Notes under the pieces: generated by a model
The model's input: only the letters and a program-made list of their open reading frames with translations
Databases searched by the model: none
What the model was told of the DNA's origin: nothing
NCBI RefSeq assembly: GCF_000753865.1
Contig: NZ_JQFW01000001.1
Coordinates: 118,639-182,638 of the forward strand
Source of the DNA: Alteromonas sp. LOR
GTDB taxonomy: Bacteria > Pseudomonadota > Gammaproteobacteria > Enterobacterales > Alteromonadaceae
Reading direction: 5' to 3'
Length of the DNA stretch: 64,000 nucleotides
Made by a program: the position numbers and the translations under genes
Shown: in pieces, positions 24,629 to 33,511 of the stretch
Position numbering within the stretch: the first letter of the stretch is position 1
Layout of the letters: each line of letters opens with the position of its first letter

Positions 24629-26638
24629 TTATTTATTTAAACAGTGAGCAAGTACGTGTTTAAGTTCTTCTGTAGAAAATGGCTTTCCGAGTACTTCTAG
24701 TACGCCGGTTTGTCTCAACTCGGCTACCGTGGTATCGGCTAGATAGCCTGAAGACACCACAACTTTCACGTCGGCCTTTATGGCCTTGAGGGCCGCGATG
24801 ACTTCGGTTCCCAGCATTTCTGGCATCATGTAATCTACAATTACCAGCGCAATATCATGCTGTTGCTGTGTAAAAACATCAATAGCTTCCTTACCGCTGC
24901 CTGCGGTTATTACCTTATACCCCAATAGCGTTAGTAGCTCTGCGCATACGTCTTTTACTAAGGGCTCGTCATCAACCAATAAAATAGTGTCTTTGGGCGA
25001 TGTTTGCATAGTATCTTCGTTTTGCGTCTGTAGTGCCCCATCTAGGCTAGATGCCGCTTGCGTTGCGCCTGCATGCACAGGGTCAGTTTGCTTAGTAAAT
25101 ACCTGTTCTCGATAGGTCGGCAAGGTAATCGTAAAGGTTGCGCCGGCATTCTCATTACTGGTTACGTTAATAATACCGCCATGTTGCTCTATAGTGCCCT
25201 TTACTGAAGACAAGCCAAGCCCGGTTCCTTTTCCTTGCGACTTAGTGGTGTAAAAAGGCTCAAAAATCTTGGTAAGCTGATCGTGAGGTATACCGCTTCC
25301 AGTGTCTGAAATTGTAATTTGTATGGCTTCGTTAAAGGTATCGGGCTTGAGCTCTGCAAAGGGCAAGCGCTCGGTTTCAATAAATATATGGCCGCCATCG
25401 GGCATGGCATCGCGAGCATTAAGCGCTAAGTTTAACAGCGCAGTTTTCAACAGCGCTTTATCGGCTACCACGTGGTGAGAGCTAGCCGCCAGGCTAACCG
25501 ATATCGCCACCTTCTTACTCATAGTATGGTTTAAAAACTCTTCCATTTCTCGAATGGCGCTGTGTATATCTACTGTGGCCAGCTGCAGCTCGCTCTTTCT
25601 TGAAAATATGAGTAGTTGCTCAACCAGTTTTTTCGACACCGAGGCAGCTTCGCTAATACGCTTAGCATATCCGCTTATTTCTTTACTGTATTCACTGTCG
25701 TATTCGCTGCCATTTAGGCGGCCATGTTTATCTGGACTACTATGATGAGTTATGAGGTCGGAATAGCCCAGTATAACGGCCAGTTGATTGTTAAAGTCGT
25801 GGGCTACCCCACCGGCTAGCCTGCCAATGGCCTCCATTTTTTGTGAGTGGCGGTACTGCTCTTGTAGCTTTTTGTAGTCGCTAATATCGCGCACTATGGC
25901 AATAAAACGCTTTTCGCCAGACTGCCCTTCTACCAACTGCAGAATAATATTTACGTCTATCAGTTCGCCGTTCTTGTGTCTGTGCACGGTATCAAAATTG
26001 AGGGTGCCGCCATCGTTTCTTATTAACGGGGCAATAAGCGCTCTAAATTCCTCTTCGTTAAAGTCGGGCTTAATGTCGTAAGGATGCATGCTTTTTAATT
26101 CATCTAGCGAGTACCCTACCTGCTTTTCTGCGCCCCTATTTGTGTAGGTAAACGCTAAGGAGTCACGAGTGAAGATAAACACGCAGTCGGTGGTTTTATC
26201 CACAATACTTTTAAATTCTAATAGCTCGGCTTCTATTTCTTTTCTGTTACTGGTGTTTTTGATTATGGCCAGCGCAACCTGCTGACGATTTAGTAAGGTG
26301 ACCATGGCCGACACCTGCACACTAATAGTGCTGGTGTCTTTTTTAATGTAGTCACTTTCAATGTTGCCAAGGGCATCTGTAAAGTAGCTAAAGTCACCCG
26401 TAGAAGAGCTGTGGGAAAACTGGGTATCTATATCGGCTAACGTTAATTGCAGTGAAGAGGAAGCGTCGTAACCAAGCATTGCTTTAAAGGCGTTATTGCA
26501 ATCGACAATACGATATCGGCTATCGAAAATGACAACACCATCAGACACATTGCGCACCATGTGCTGCAAAACATCGGGAAAGTCGGTGGTAAATGTGTCT
26601 ACTTCGCTCTCATCTATGGTGGTATTTTTATATAACAT
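24629..26638 (-). CDS. PAS-PAS hybrid sensor histidine kinase with receiver domain
   Basis: 669 residues, soluble. Two PAS domains (about 22-130 and 140-255) are followed by a HisKA domain with H280 in GGVAHDFNNQL. The ATPase domain has an N-box LLNLALNARDAMP, a DTGSGIP box and GKGTGLGLSSV. A C-terminal receiver (about 550-669) has DDE and phosphoacceptor D602 in VIVDYMMPEM. With no membrane helix it should sense a cytoplasmic signal. No output regulator gene is adjacent, so the phosphate target is unknown. All catalytic residues are present. Confidence 0.9.
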   Translation of the reverse strand: MLYKNTTIDESEVDTFTTDFPDVLQHMVRNVSDGVVIFDSRYRIVDCNNAFKAMLGYDASSSLQLTLADIDTQFSHSSSTGDFSYFTDALGNIESDYIKKDTSTISVQVSAMVTLLNRQQVALAIIKNTSNRKEIEAELLEFKSIVDKTTDCVFIFTRDSLAFTYTNRGAEKQVGYSLDELKSMHPYDIKPDFNEEEFRALIAPLIRNDGGTLNFDTVHRHKNGELIDVNIILQLVEGQSGEKRFIAIVRDISDYKKLQEQYRHSQKMEAIGRLAGGVAHDFNNQLAVILGYSDLITHHSSPDKHGRLNGSEYDSEYSKEISGYAKRISEAASVSKKLVEQLLIFSRKSELQLATVDIHSAIREMEEFLNHTMSKKVAISVSLAASSHHVVADKALLKTALLNLALNARDAMPDGGHIFIETERLPFAELKPDTFNEAIQITISDTGSGIPHDQLTKIFEPFYTTKSQGKGTGLGLSSVKGTIEQHGGIINVTSNENAGATFTITLPTYREQVFTKQTDPVHAGATQAASSLDGALQTQNEDTMQTSPKDTILLVDDEPLVKDVCAELLTLLGYKVITAGSGKEAIDVFTQQQHDIALVIVDYMMPEMLGTEVIAALKAIKADVKVVVSSGYLADTTVAELRQTGVLEVLGKPFSTEELKHVLAHCLNK

Positions 26639-27162
26639 CTATTTTTCACCAAACGTGTAACCGTTAAATTAAGGCATGCCTGTGCTATCTACTACATGCA
26701 CTACATGAATTTTAGTCCACTTTTTATACTTTAGTTTAACCTTTAAAGCGCATTTATAATTACTGGCGTAAATATTTCGTTATACCTATGGGGCTTGGGT
26801 GTTCAAAAATGCAGGTTTTGAAATTGAGAAACACAGATAGTGCTGACGCTATAAAATTTGGCCTTGAAATGAACTCGAAATGGTCTTGATGTGAAAATAA
26901 CGAGAAGGGTAAGTCTTAACTTTTTTCTTGAAAATTGGAGCGCAAGTTTAGGATGACAATCACTCACCAACTTATAGTTGAGTAATCAAATTTATGATGG
27001 GAATTCCTTGAAAATTACCACATATAAAAAGCGTTTCACTTTATAGTGAATGGCATCTTCAACATTTCACAGAAGCTGATTTACAGCGTGTGATAAATGT
27101 AAGCCATCGCTTTGCAAGCAATCACTTTGGCTTACCATCGAGGAATAACATGAAGGAGCTAT
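26639..27162. other. Large intergenic region upstream of tesB-like gene
   Basis: About 520 bp without a supported gene. Near 27047 there is a short inverted repeat TTCACT-N4-AGTGAA. From about 27015 a plus frame runs across the tesB start for some 57 codons (SEWHLQHFTEADLQRVIN...) with no start codon at its beginning; it could be a remnant. The remainder is AT-rich, with no RNA or repeat that I can support. Confidence 0.35.
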
Positions 27163-28032
27163 ATGAAAGGATTGTCACCAACCTACTTATTAACCGAGTT
27201 GCTGGATGTTAAAGCTTTAGAAAATGACGAGTTTTTAGGCCATAGATTAGCGTCGTCTACCGGCCGAGTATTTGGTGGTCAAGTATTAGCACAAGCGTTA
27301 ATGGCAGCGTCGAAAACGGTATCAGCCGATAAACGTGTGCACTCTTGCCATAACTACTTCATTCGCCCAGGTGACTGCGAGGAAGATATCGTTTTCAAGG
27401 TACACCGCGACCTCGATGGCCGTAATTTTAGCAACCGAAGGGTGGTTGCTCTTCAACACAATAAACCTATTTTTAATTTAATTGCCTCATTTCAAGGTAC
27501 AAGCGACGGGTATCAACATCAAATTGACATGCCAGTTAATATTCCACCACCAGATAGCTTGTTAAACGAGAATGCATTGGCTGAAAAACATAAAGCCTCA
27601 CTGCCAGAGCATGTGTATACCATGCTTAACCGCTACCGCAGCGTTGAGGTGAGACCAATTAACGAAGAAGCTCATTTTTTAAGAAGTGACAAAAAACTGA
27701 GTCAGGCTACCTGGTTTCGAGCAAAAGAGGCACTGCCGAGCAATACCGCATTACACCGCGCCATATTGGCTTACGCCACCGACTTAACCCTATTGAGCAC
27801 AAGCGGCCGACCACACGAAATGCTATGGATGGATGAGAATGTAGCGACTGCAAGTATAGACCACACCGTATGGTTTCACGCCAACGACATTAAAGTAGAC
27901 CAATGGTTACTCTATTTGATGGATACGCCTTGGACGGGCAATGGCCGAGGGCTTAACCGCGGCAGTATTTTCACGCAATCTGGTGAGCTGGTGGCGTCGG
28001 TCGCACAAGAAGGGTTAATTCGTATTAAGTAA
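27163..28032 (+). CDS. tesB: Acyl-CoA thioesterase II
   Basis: 289 residues, the usual TesB length, made of two hot-dog domains. The catalytic triad aligns as D207 (AYATDLTLL), S231 (ATASIDHTVWFH) and Q282 (SVAQEGLIR). FGGQVLAQALMAA is the strongest family signature. It hydrolyses medium- and long-chain acyl-CoA to free acid and CoA in the cytoplasm. AAGGAG is well placed before the ATG. A short-chain dehydrogenase follows after 19 bp on the same strand, so the two are likely co-transcribed. Confidence 0.92.
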   Translation: MKGLSPTYLLTELLDVKALENDEFLGHRLASSTGRVFGGQVLAQALMAASKTVSADKRVHSCHNYFIRPGDCEEDIVFKVHRDLDGRNFSNRRVVALQHNKPIFNLIASFQGTSDGYQHQIDMPVNIPPPDSLLNENALAEKHKASLPEHVYTMLNRYRSVEVRPINEEAHFLRSDKKLSQATWFRAKEALPSNTALHRAILAYATDLTLLSTSGRPHEMLWMDENVATASIDHTVWFHANDIKVDQWLLYLMDTPWTGNGRGLNRGSIFTQSGELVASVAQEGLIRIK

Positions 28033-28051
28033 TGTTTTATAAGGATAAAAT

Positions 28052-28813
28052 ATGTATCAAGATTTAGAAGGCAAAGTAGCATTAGTCACCGGCGGTAGCT
28101 TTGGCATTGGCCGCACCACTATTTTAGAATACGCCAAAAATAAGGCCAAAGTGGCTATTGCTGATATAGACGAAGCAGGCGCGCACGCGGTAGCTGAAGA
28201 GGTGCGTTCTCTTGGTGGCGAGGCAATAGTGATAAAGACAGACGTTTCTAAGTCTGCAGATGTAAAAGCCATGGTTGATGCGGTAGTAGCGCACTATGGT
28301 TGCTTAGACATTGCCTTTAACAATGCAGGTATCGACTTAGATCACACCTACCTAGCAGACGCCGAAGAAGATATGTTCGATAAGCTAATGGCGGTCAACG
28401 TGAAAGGCGTATGGCTTTGTTTGAAATACGAAATTGCGCAAATGATGAAGCAAGGCGGCGGCGTAATTGTAAATACCGCCTCTATAGGCGGAGTGGTATC
28501 TGCGCCTAAAATGGGAATTTATGGCGCTACAAAGCACGCTGTAGTTGGTTTAACGAAAACCGCCGCCGTAGAATATGGCAGAAAAGGCATTCGCGTGAAT
28601 TCTGTATGCCCCGGTGTTATTAATACTGACATGACAACACGAGCTTTTGAAAAAGATCCTAAAACCGCTCAGCTAGCAACGCGTGCACACCCCATTGGCC
28701 GTCTAGGCGAAGCGCAGGATATCGCCAACGGCGTAATGTACTTAAGCTCTAATCAATCGTCGTTTTTGTTGGGTCATCAGTTGATGATAGAAGGTGGTTT
28801 TACTGCGCTTTAG
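28052..28813 (+). CDS. Short-chain dehydrogenase/reductase
   Basis: 253 residues, a classical SDR. The cofactor loop is TGGSFGIG (13-20), NNAG is at 90-93, and the catalytic residues are S144, Y157 and K161 (YGATK). The acidic end of beta-2 (IADID) favours NAD over NADP. The VNSVCPGVINTDM and GQ(L)MIEGGFTAL endings are standard. The substrate cannot be told from sequence; coupling to a thioesterase suggests an alcohol or ketone from lipid-related metabolism. It is convergent with the amidohydrolase, with 12 bp between stops. Confidence 0.9.
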   Translation: MYQDLEGKVALVTGGSFGIGRTTILEYAKNKAKVAIADIDEAGAHAVAEEVRSLGGEAIVIKTDVSKSADVKAMVDAVVAHYGCLDIAFNNAGIDLDHTYLADAEEDMFDKLMAVNVKGVWLCLKYEIAQMMKQGGGVIVNTASIGGVVSAPKMGIYGATKHAVVGLTKTAAVEYGRKGIRVNSVCPGVINTDMTTRAFEKDPKTAQLATRAHPIGRLGEAQDIANGVMYLSSNQSSFLLGHQLMIEGGFTAL

Positions 28814-28825
28814 CAGCAGTGAGAG

Positions 28826-30568
28826 TTAGTTTTCTCTCCTGTATACCACCTGCCCATTGACGACAGTCATGGCTACCTCTGCTTTGAGAATATCAGCTTC
28901 GTCTATTGTCATTAAGTCGCAATTAAATATTGTAAAATCGGCGTATTTACCCACCTCTATAGAGCCGCGCAGGTGCTCTTGAAATGCCCCGTAGGCAGGC
29001 CAAATAGTCAGCATTTTAAGGGCGGTCTCTCTTGAAACCGCTTGCTCTGGATGCCAACCTTCGCCCGAGGTACCATCCAGTCGCTTTCGGGCTACGGCAG
29101 CGTAAAACTCTATCCGTGGATCGCCCACTTCTACCGGCGCGTCTGAGCCTGCTACCACTTTTAAGCCTTTATCAACTAGCGACTTCCATGGGTAAGCATA
29201 GGCTAGGCGCGCTTGGCCTAATCTAGCGCCAGCAAAGTTTAAATCGCCGATGCCGTGACTAGGCTGCATTGAGGGAATAACGTTTAAATCTACAAAGCGC
29301 TGCTGATCGTGTGGCGTTATTATTTGAGCGTGCTCCATACGCCAGCGTAAATCTTGGTGTGCCCACTTTTCTTTAGGCACTGTGTTATACGCCTCTTCGT
29401 ACCAATTCAGCAGCGAGCGTACTGCTCTATCGCCAATAACATGGGTTTGTACTTGCGCACCATGTTGCAGTGCTTTGTGCAATATGGGCACTAGGGATTC
29501 TTGAGTAATGCGGTTCATAAACCCATTGTGCGGTGCGTCGGAATAGTTTTCTAATAGTGCAGCACCTCGCGAGCCTAATGTACCGTCGATAAATACCTTG
29601 ATGCCTCTTACATCAAACATATCATCGGCGGTTTTTTCACGCCCCCGGGTGAATAACTGCTCGGCCTGTAAAACGGGAATTGACGCGTACACTCTGTGCA
29701 ACATGTCGCCTTGTTGATGAATTTGCTGCATTAAATCGACTAAGCGATACGGCATGCCGGCGTCTTGAGTTTGGGTCCAGCCCATAGCCACATTGGCCTG
29801 CAAGCCTCTTAATAAGTTATCTTTTAAATAGGCATCGGTATCTTTGGGAATAATATCGCGAAATACGTTCATGGCGTTGGCAAGCACGTACCCCGTTAGC
29901 TCGCCTGACTCGTCGCGCTCAAATTTGCCGCCTTCTGGGTCTGGCGTATGGCGAGTTACTCCTGCTAGTTCTAACGCTTTGCTGTTTACCAGCGCAGACA
30001 CACCGTCAGCACGGGGCATAAATAACGGCTTATTTGCGGTAAAGCCATCTACATCATGGCGACTTAAAAAGCGCTGTTCATCGGTCCATTCCCGCTCTAT
30101 CCACCCGCGACCTAATACCCAATTGTTATCAGGTACGCTGCTTGCCCAATTTTCTATTTCTTTTACGGTTTGTTTTAGCGTGGGCACCCCAAATAAGCTT
30201 AAGGTTTTTGTGCGTTTACCTACGCCTTCTAAATGTTGGTGACTGTCGGTAAAGCCTGCAAATACCGTTTTCCCGGCCATATCAATACTATTGGCATTAC
30301 CGCACATGTATTTTTTGGCCGCTTCGTTTGAGCCTACAAACACTATTTTACTGCCTAAGCTCGCCACCGCTTGCGCCTTCCACTGTGAGTCATTTGCCGT
30401 ATAAACAGTGGTGTTGTGCAGCACTAAATCGGCTTTTTCGCATGCAGATATTGCAGTAAGAGTAGCTGTAGCGGGTGAGGTAACCGCTGCGTTAGAAGGC
30501 GTTTCAGCAACGCTTGATTGAGCCACGGCCAGCGCCGCTGCAAACAGTAAAATAGATAGTGTAGGCAT
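28826..30568 (-). CDS. Secreted YtcJ-like amidohydrolase
   Basis: 580 residues with a signal peptide (MPTLSILLFAAALAVAQSSVA). The amidohydrolase-3 pattern is clear: ADLVLHNTTVYTAND at the start, metal-binding H110 and H112 in TDSHQHLEG, a VFIDGTLGSRGAAL strand, THVIGDRAV, and a late SDAPVEVGDP. The C-terminal composite domain (GKYADFTIFNCD) is intact. YtcJ-type enzymes hydrolyse amide or imide bonds of exocyclic substrates, and for most members the substrate is unknown. Export to the periplasm is likely. Monocistronic. Confidence 0.85.
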   Translation of the reverse strand: MPTLSILLFAAALAVAQSSVAETPSNAAVTSPATATLTAISACEKADLVLHNTTVYTANDSQWKAQAVASLGSKIVFVGSNEAAKKYMCGNANSIDMAGKTVFAGFTDSHQHLEGVGKRTKTLSLFGVPTLKQTVKEIENWASSVPDNNWVLGRGWIEREWTDEQRFLSRHDVDGFTANKPLFMPRADGVSALVNSKALELAGVTRHTPDPEGGKFERDESGELTGYVLANAMNVFRDIIPKDTDAYLKDNLLRGLQANVAMGWTQTQDAGMPYRLVDLMQQIHQQGDMLHRVYASIPVLQAEQLFTRGREKTADDMFDVRGIKVFIDGTLGSRGAALLENYSDAPHNGFMNRITQESLVPILHKALQHGAQVQTHVIGDRAVRSLLNWYEEAYNTVPKEKWAHQDLRWRMEHAQIITPHDQQRFVDLNVIPSMQPSHGIGDLNFAGARLGQARLAYAYPWKSLVDKGLKVVAGSDAPVEVGDPRIEFYAAVARKRLDGTSGEGWHPEQAVSRETALKMLTIWPAYGAFQEHLRGSIEVGKYADFTIFNCDLMTIDEADILKAEVAMTVVNGQVVYRREN

Positions 30569-30935
30569 TCCTTTCTCTCTGTTTTTTTCAGTGCTTTAAG
30601 GCTTCACTCATTCGCAGTGAAACATTGGAATTTATACTGGTACACCCGCAGAAAAGAAGACGACGGTGCAAGCAACATAATAGGCGTCAAAGAATCACTC
30701 ACCGCAGAAACCTTATTTTCAATAATAATCAGCAATAAAACGTATAACACCATTGTTTGATAAGACTAACAATAGTTTCTTGCTTACCCCGCTAACTTAG
30801 CTAACACAGAAACTAGCACAGGCAGCATTCTCTATAGATATAAACTCTATAGATATAAAAAACGCTACTTTTGAATTACGTTCTTTTTTTGAGTGTTGTG
30901 CTATGTTTTGTAAGAGGAATGTGTGGGAGTTTTTT
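30569..30935. other. Intergenic region upstream of H-NOX gene
   Basis: About 370 bp between the divergent amidohydrolase and H-NOX genes. No gene is supported. It should contain both promoters. The only clear structure is the tandem 15-bp repeat close to the H-NOX side, listed separately. Confidence 0.45.
30830..30859. repeat. Perfect 15-bp tandem repeat upstream of H-NOX
   Basis: CTCTATAGATATAAA occurs twice, directly adjacent, at 30830-30844 and 30845-30859. Each copy holds the palindrome CTATAG. The pair ends 77 bp before the H-NOX start. It could be a pair of regulator sites or a simple slippage product. Confidence 0.55.
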
Positions 30936-31481
30936 ATGTACGGCATGGTAAACAAATTCATATCTACCACGGTAATAAACCGCTACAGCGAGCAGGACTG
31001 GAAAGACATTAATCAGTCTCTTGATGACTATGAGTCGTCTTTCGTTGAAATGCAGCCTTACAGCGATGACGTAACCTTTAACTTGGTGGGTGCCTGTGTA
31101 ACTCATTTAAATGTTGATGCAGCAACGTTTTTACGTCAGATGGGTGAGGATTGGGTGAAAGAGACCTCTCAAGGTAGTTACCGCTCTATGTATGCTCTGG
31201 TGTCTGGCGGTGCATTTGAATTTCTATCAAATTTAAACAATATGCATCAAGTAATTTCTGCGCAGCTAAAAGAGCTCGTGCCGCCGTCGTTTCTATGTCA
31301 GAAAAATGATGACGATAGTATTACTATCCATTATTACTCTACCCGGGACGGATTAGAGCCGTTTGTAGAGGGGCTGCTTTTAGGCGTGTGCAACTACTTT
31401 AATGAGCCAGCCACTATCACGTTTGTAGAGTCGAAAACTGAAGATACACCGTTTAGCACGTTTCGTATTAACTTTGTTTAG
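30936..31481 (+). CDS. H-NOX heme nitric oxide sensor
   Basis: 181 residues from the ATG at 30936; GGGAG upstream and the family start MYGMVNKF support it over the longer frame. The proximal heme ligand is H104 in NLNNMHQVIS, the conserved proline is P116 in PPSFL, and the YxSxR heme-propionate motif is Y133-S135-R137. There is no obvious distal-pocket tyrosine signature that would favour oxygen. H-NOX proteins bind NO and control a partner kinase. The kinase gene starts 8 bp downstream. Confidence 0.92.
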   Translation: MYGMVNKFISTTVINRYSEQDWKDINQSLDDYESSFVEMQPYSDDVTFNLVGACVTHLNVDAATFLRQMGEDWVKETSQGSYRSMYALVSGGAFEFLSNLNNMHQVISAQLKELVPPSFLCQKNDDDSITIHYYSTRDGLEPFVEGLLLGVCNYFNEPATITFVESKTEDTPFSTFRINFV

Positions 31482-31489
31482 GAAGCACT

Positions 31490-32737
31490 TTGCAAATTCA
31501 TACCTTTCAGTTTGAGCTAGACCAACAGCTCAACATCAAAAGTTTTTCGCCGGCATTTGGCAAAATTTGCGAGCAATTGCATGAAGATATGCCCTTGTTG
31601 AGTGCGTTTGAATTGGTTACGCCAAAAATTCCGGTAAGTAAGCAATTCCTTACTATGTTTAACGGGCAATTAGTGACTATTTGCCCGTGCGACAAAAAAG
31701 ACTTTGTGTTTGGTGGGGTGTTTTATCAAATTCCTACAGGATATTATTTTATCGGTTACCCTCAGCTTACCGATATGGCGCAGCTTGAAGCCATGAGCCT
31801 GTCGCTTAACGACTTTGTTAATCACGACCCTATCAACTTTTATATCGGTACTCTTCAGCTTAAGGAAAGCCTGTACAGGCACGTTAAAGAATTAAATAGT
31901 GAACTAAAAGCCAGCGCTGAGCATTTAGAGTCGTTAGTAGACCAACGAACCAAGGAGCTGCTTCAATCTGAAAAAATGGCCTCTGTAGGTACCCTTGCAG
32001 CTGGTGTTGCCCATGAAATTAATAACCCTATTGGCTTTTTGCTGAGCAACCTATCTAGCCTTGATGAGTATATGCAAAGCGTTGTTCCATTAGTCACGGC
32101 GTTATCTAATTTATCTGAGGCTGATAAAAAACACATAGAAGACCTCTCGCAAACCAATATTAATTGGAACGACTTGGCGTTTATGGCTGAGGATATTTCG
32201 CCCCTTATTCAAGAAAGTGTAGAAGGCGCTCAACGCGTGAGCAAAACGGTATCTGGATTACGCAGTTTTGCCCACCCTTCTGACTCGAAGCAGGAACAGC
32301 TTTCTATTCAATCGGCTATCGACCTTGCCATATCATTGGTTCGAAACGAATTAAAATACAATGCCGTGCTTCACTATGAACCAGGTGACGACTTTTATGT
32401 TACCGGTAATTTAACCGAACTCAGCCAGGTATTTGTAAACCTGTTGGTAAATGCAGTACATGCTATTAGTGAAAACGGAGCGATTGAAATAAATATTGAG
32501 GCTACTGATAAAAACGTTGTGGTGAGCGTGAAAGACAACGGTTGCGGCATTCCACCGGAGAACCTCGGCAAACTCTTTCAACCGTTTTTTACCACCAAAG
32601 AAATTGGCACTGGTACCGGGCTAGGCCTTGCCATAAGCCACGGTATTATTGAAAGCCACAACGGCAAAATAAGTATTGAAAGTCAGGTGGGCGAAGGCAC
32701 TTGCTTCACTATTACACTGCCCGCCGCTCGTTTATAG
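31490..32737 (+). CDS. H-NOX-associated histidine kinase (HnoK-like)
   Basis: 415 residues, TTG start at 31490 with AGGA from the H-NOX stop region as ribosome-binding site. The N-terminal 130 residues are a sensor region probably docking to H-NOX. A coiled coil (KELNSELKASAEHLESLVDQRTKEL) leads to HisKA with H175 in AAGVAHEINNP. The ATPase has NLLVNAVHAI, DNGCGIPP and GTGTGLGLAIS. In Vibrio and Shewanella such pairs feed NO signals into c-di-GMP control through HnoB/HnoD-like proteins; none of these is adjacent here. The pair is tightly coupled, so H-NOX control of this kinase is very likely. Confidence 0.88.
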   Translation: MQIHTFQFELDQQLNIKSFSPAFGKICEQLHEDMPLLSAFELVTPKIPVSKQFLTMFNGQLVTICPCDKKDFVFGGVFYQIPTGYYFIGYPQLTDMAQLEAMSLSLNDFVNHDPINFYIGTLQLKESLYRHVKELNSELKASAEHLESLVDQRTKELLQSEKMASVGTLAAGVAHEINNPIGFLLSNLSSLDEYMQSVVPLVTALSNLSEADKKHIEDLSQTNINWNDLAFMAEDISPLIQESVEGAQRVSKTVSGLRSFAHPSDSKQEQLSIQSAIDLAISLVRNELKYNAVLHYEPGDDFYVTGNLTELSQVFVNLLVNAVHAISENGAIEINIEATDKNVVVSVKDNGCGIPPENLGKLFQPFFTTKEIGTGTGLGLAISHGIIESHNGKISIESQVGEGTCFTITLPAARL

Positions 32738-32877
32738 ATGCCTCGTTATATCGATACGTTTTAGCAAGTGTCAGCGCCAGCCCAAAGGAGTGCTTTTAGA
32801 GATACGGGCCAGCGCCGACACTTTAGTATTTACACATCGTGTCTAAAAAACTCAACCACGGAGTAACCATACAAAAC

Positions 32878-33501
32878 CTATGATTGCTCTACCCCAGACA
32901 TAGCAATGTCTACCGCACTTTTTCCCATGGTTTGATTGCCAACATATTGCGGGTCGAACGCAGTACGAGTAAAAATACGGCGAACTAAAGGCTCGAAGTG
33001 CGACAGTGGCTTAGTGGGATAGTCTGGGTCGAAAGACGCCTGATCCCATTTCTCACAAAAATCTACGCACGACTGATACCACGGGTGGTCTTTTAAGTAG
33101 TCACGTTCATTTCTGTCGCCACCTAAATAATGGGCGTAATAGAAATTTTGAAACAAGCCGTGCTGATTAATGACCCACGTCACTTCAGGGCGCACGTAAG
33201 GACGTAAAATAGAGGCCGCAAACTGAGAGTGGTTGTGCGGCGCTAAATCATCGCCTAAATCGTGAATAAGGGCAGCAAGGATCATCTCATCATCTGCCCC
33301 GTCTTCTTCTGCCCGCGTCGCCGATTGCAGCGAGTGCTCTAATCGCGACACCTGATAGCCAGAAAGCGTATGCTCTAATTGCGCTAGCGCCTTTAAAATT
33401 CTATCGGGCAGCCCTTTGGCAAACTCTTCTTCGTGCTTATCAAGAAATTGGAACTCTTCTTTCGTGCCGTCTTTCATTTGTTTGAATGCTACGGTTTCCA
33501 T
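32878..33501 (-). CDS. tmpB: HD-domain mixed-valent diiron oxygenase, TmpB-like
   Basis: 207 residues from the ATG at 33501 with AAGGGG ahead; a GTG at 33522 is the longer option. HD-fold metal ligands are visible: H56 (RLEHSLQSA), H80-D81 (LIHDLGDD), a histidine pair near 89-91, and H114 (INQHG). PhnZ and TmpB are HD oxygenases that cleave the C-P bond of a hydroxylated phosphonate. Ten bp after a TmpA-like dioxygenase, the expected reaction is cleavage of 1-hydroxy-2-(trimethylammonio)ethylphosphonate to glycine betaine and phosphate. The specific TmpB assignment relies on the pairing; PhnZ-type chemistry is the alternative. Confidence 0.75.
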   Translation of the reverse strand: METVAFKQMKDGTKEEFQFLDKHEEEFAKGLPDRILKALAQLEHTLSGYQVSRLEHSLQSATRAEEDGADDEMILAALIHDLGDDLAPHNHSQFAASILRPYVRPEVTWVINQHGLFQNFYYAHYLGGDRNERDYLKDHPWYQSCVDFCEKWDQASFDPDYPTKPLSHFEPLVRRIFTRTAFDPQYVGNQTMGKSAVDIAMSGVEQS

Positions 33502-33511
33502 ACAGCGCCCC

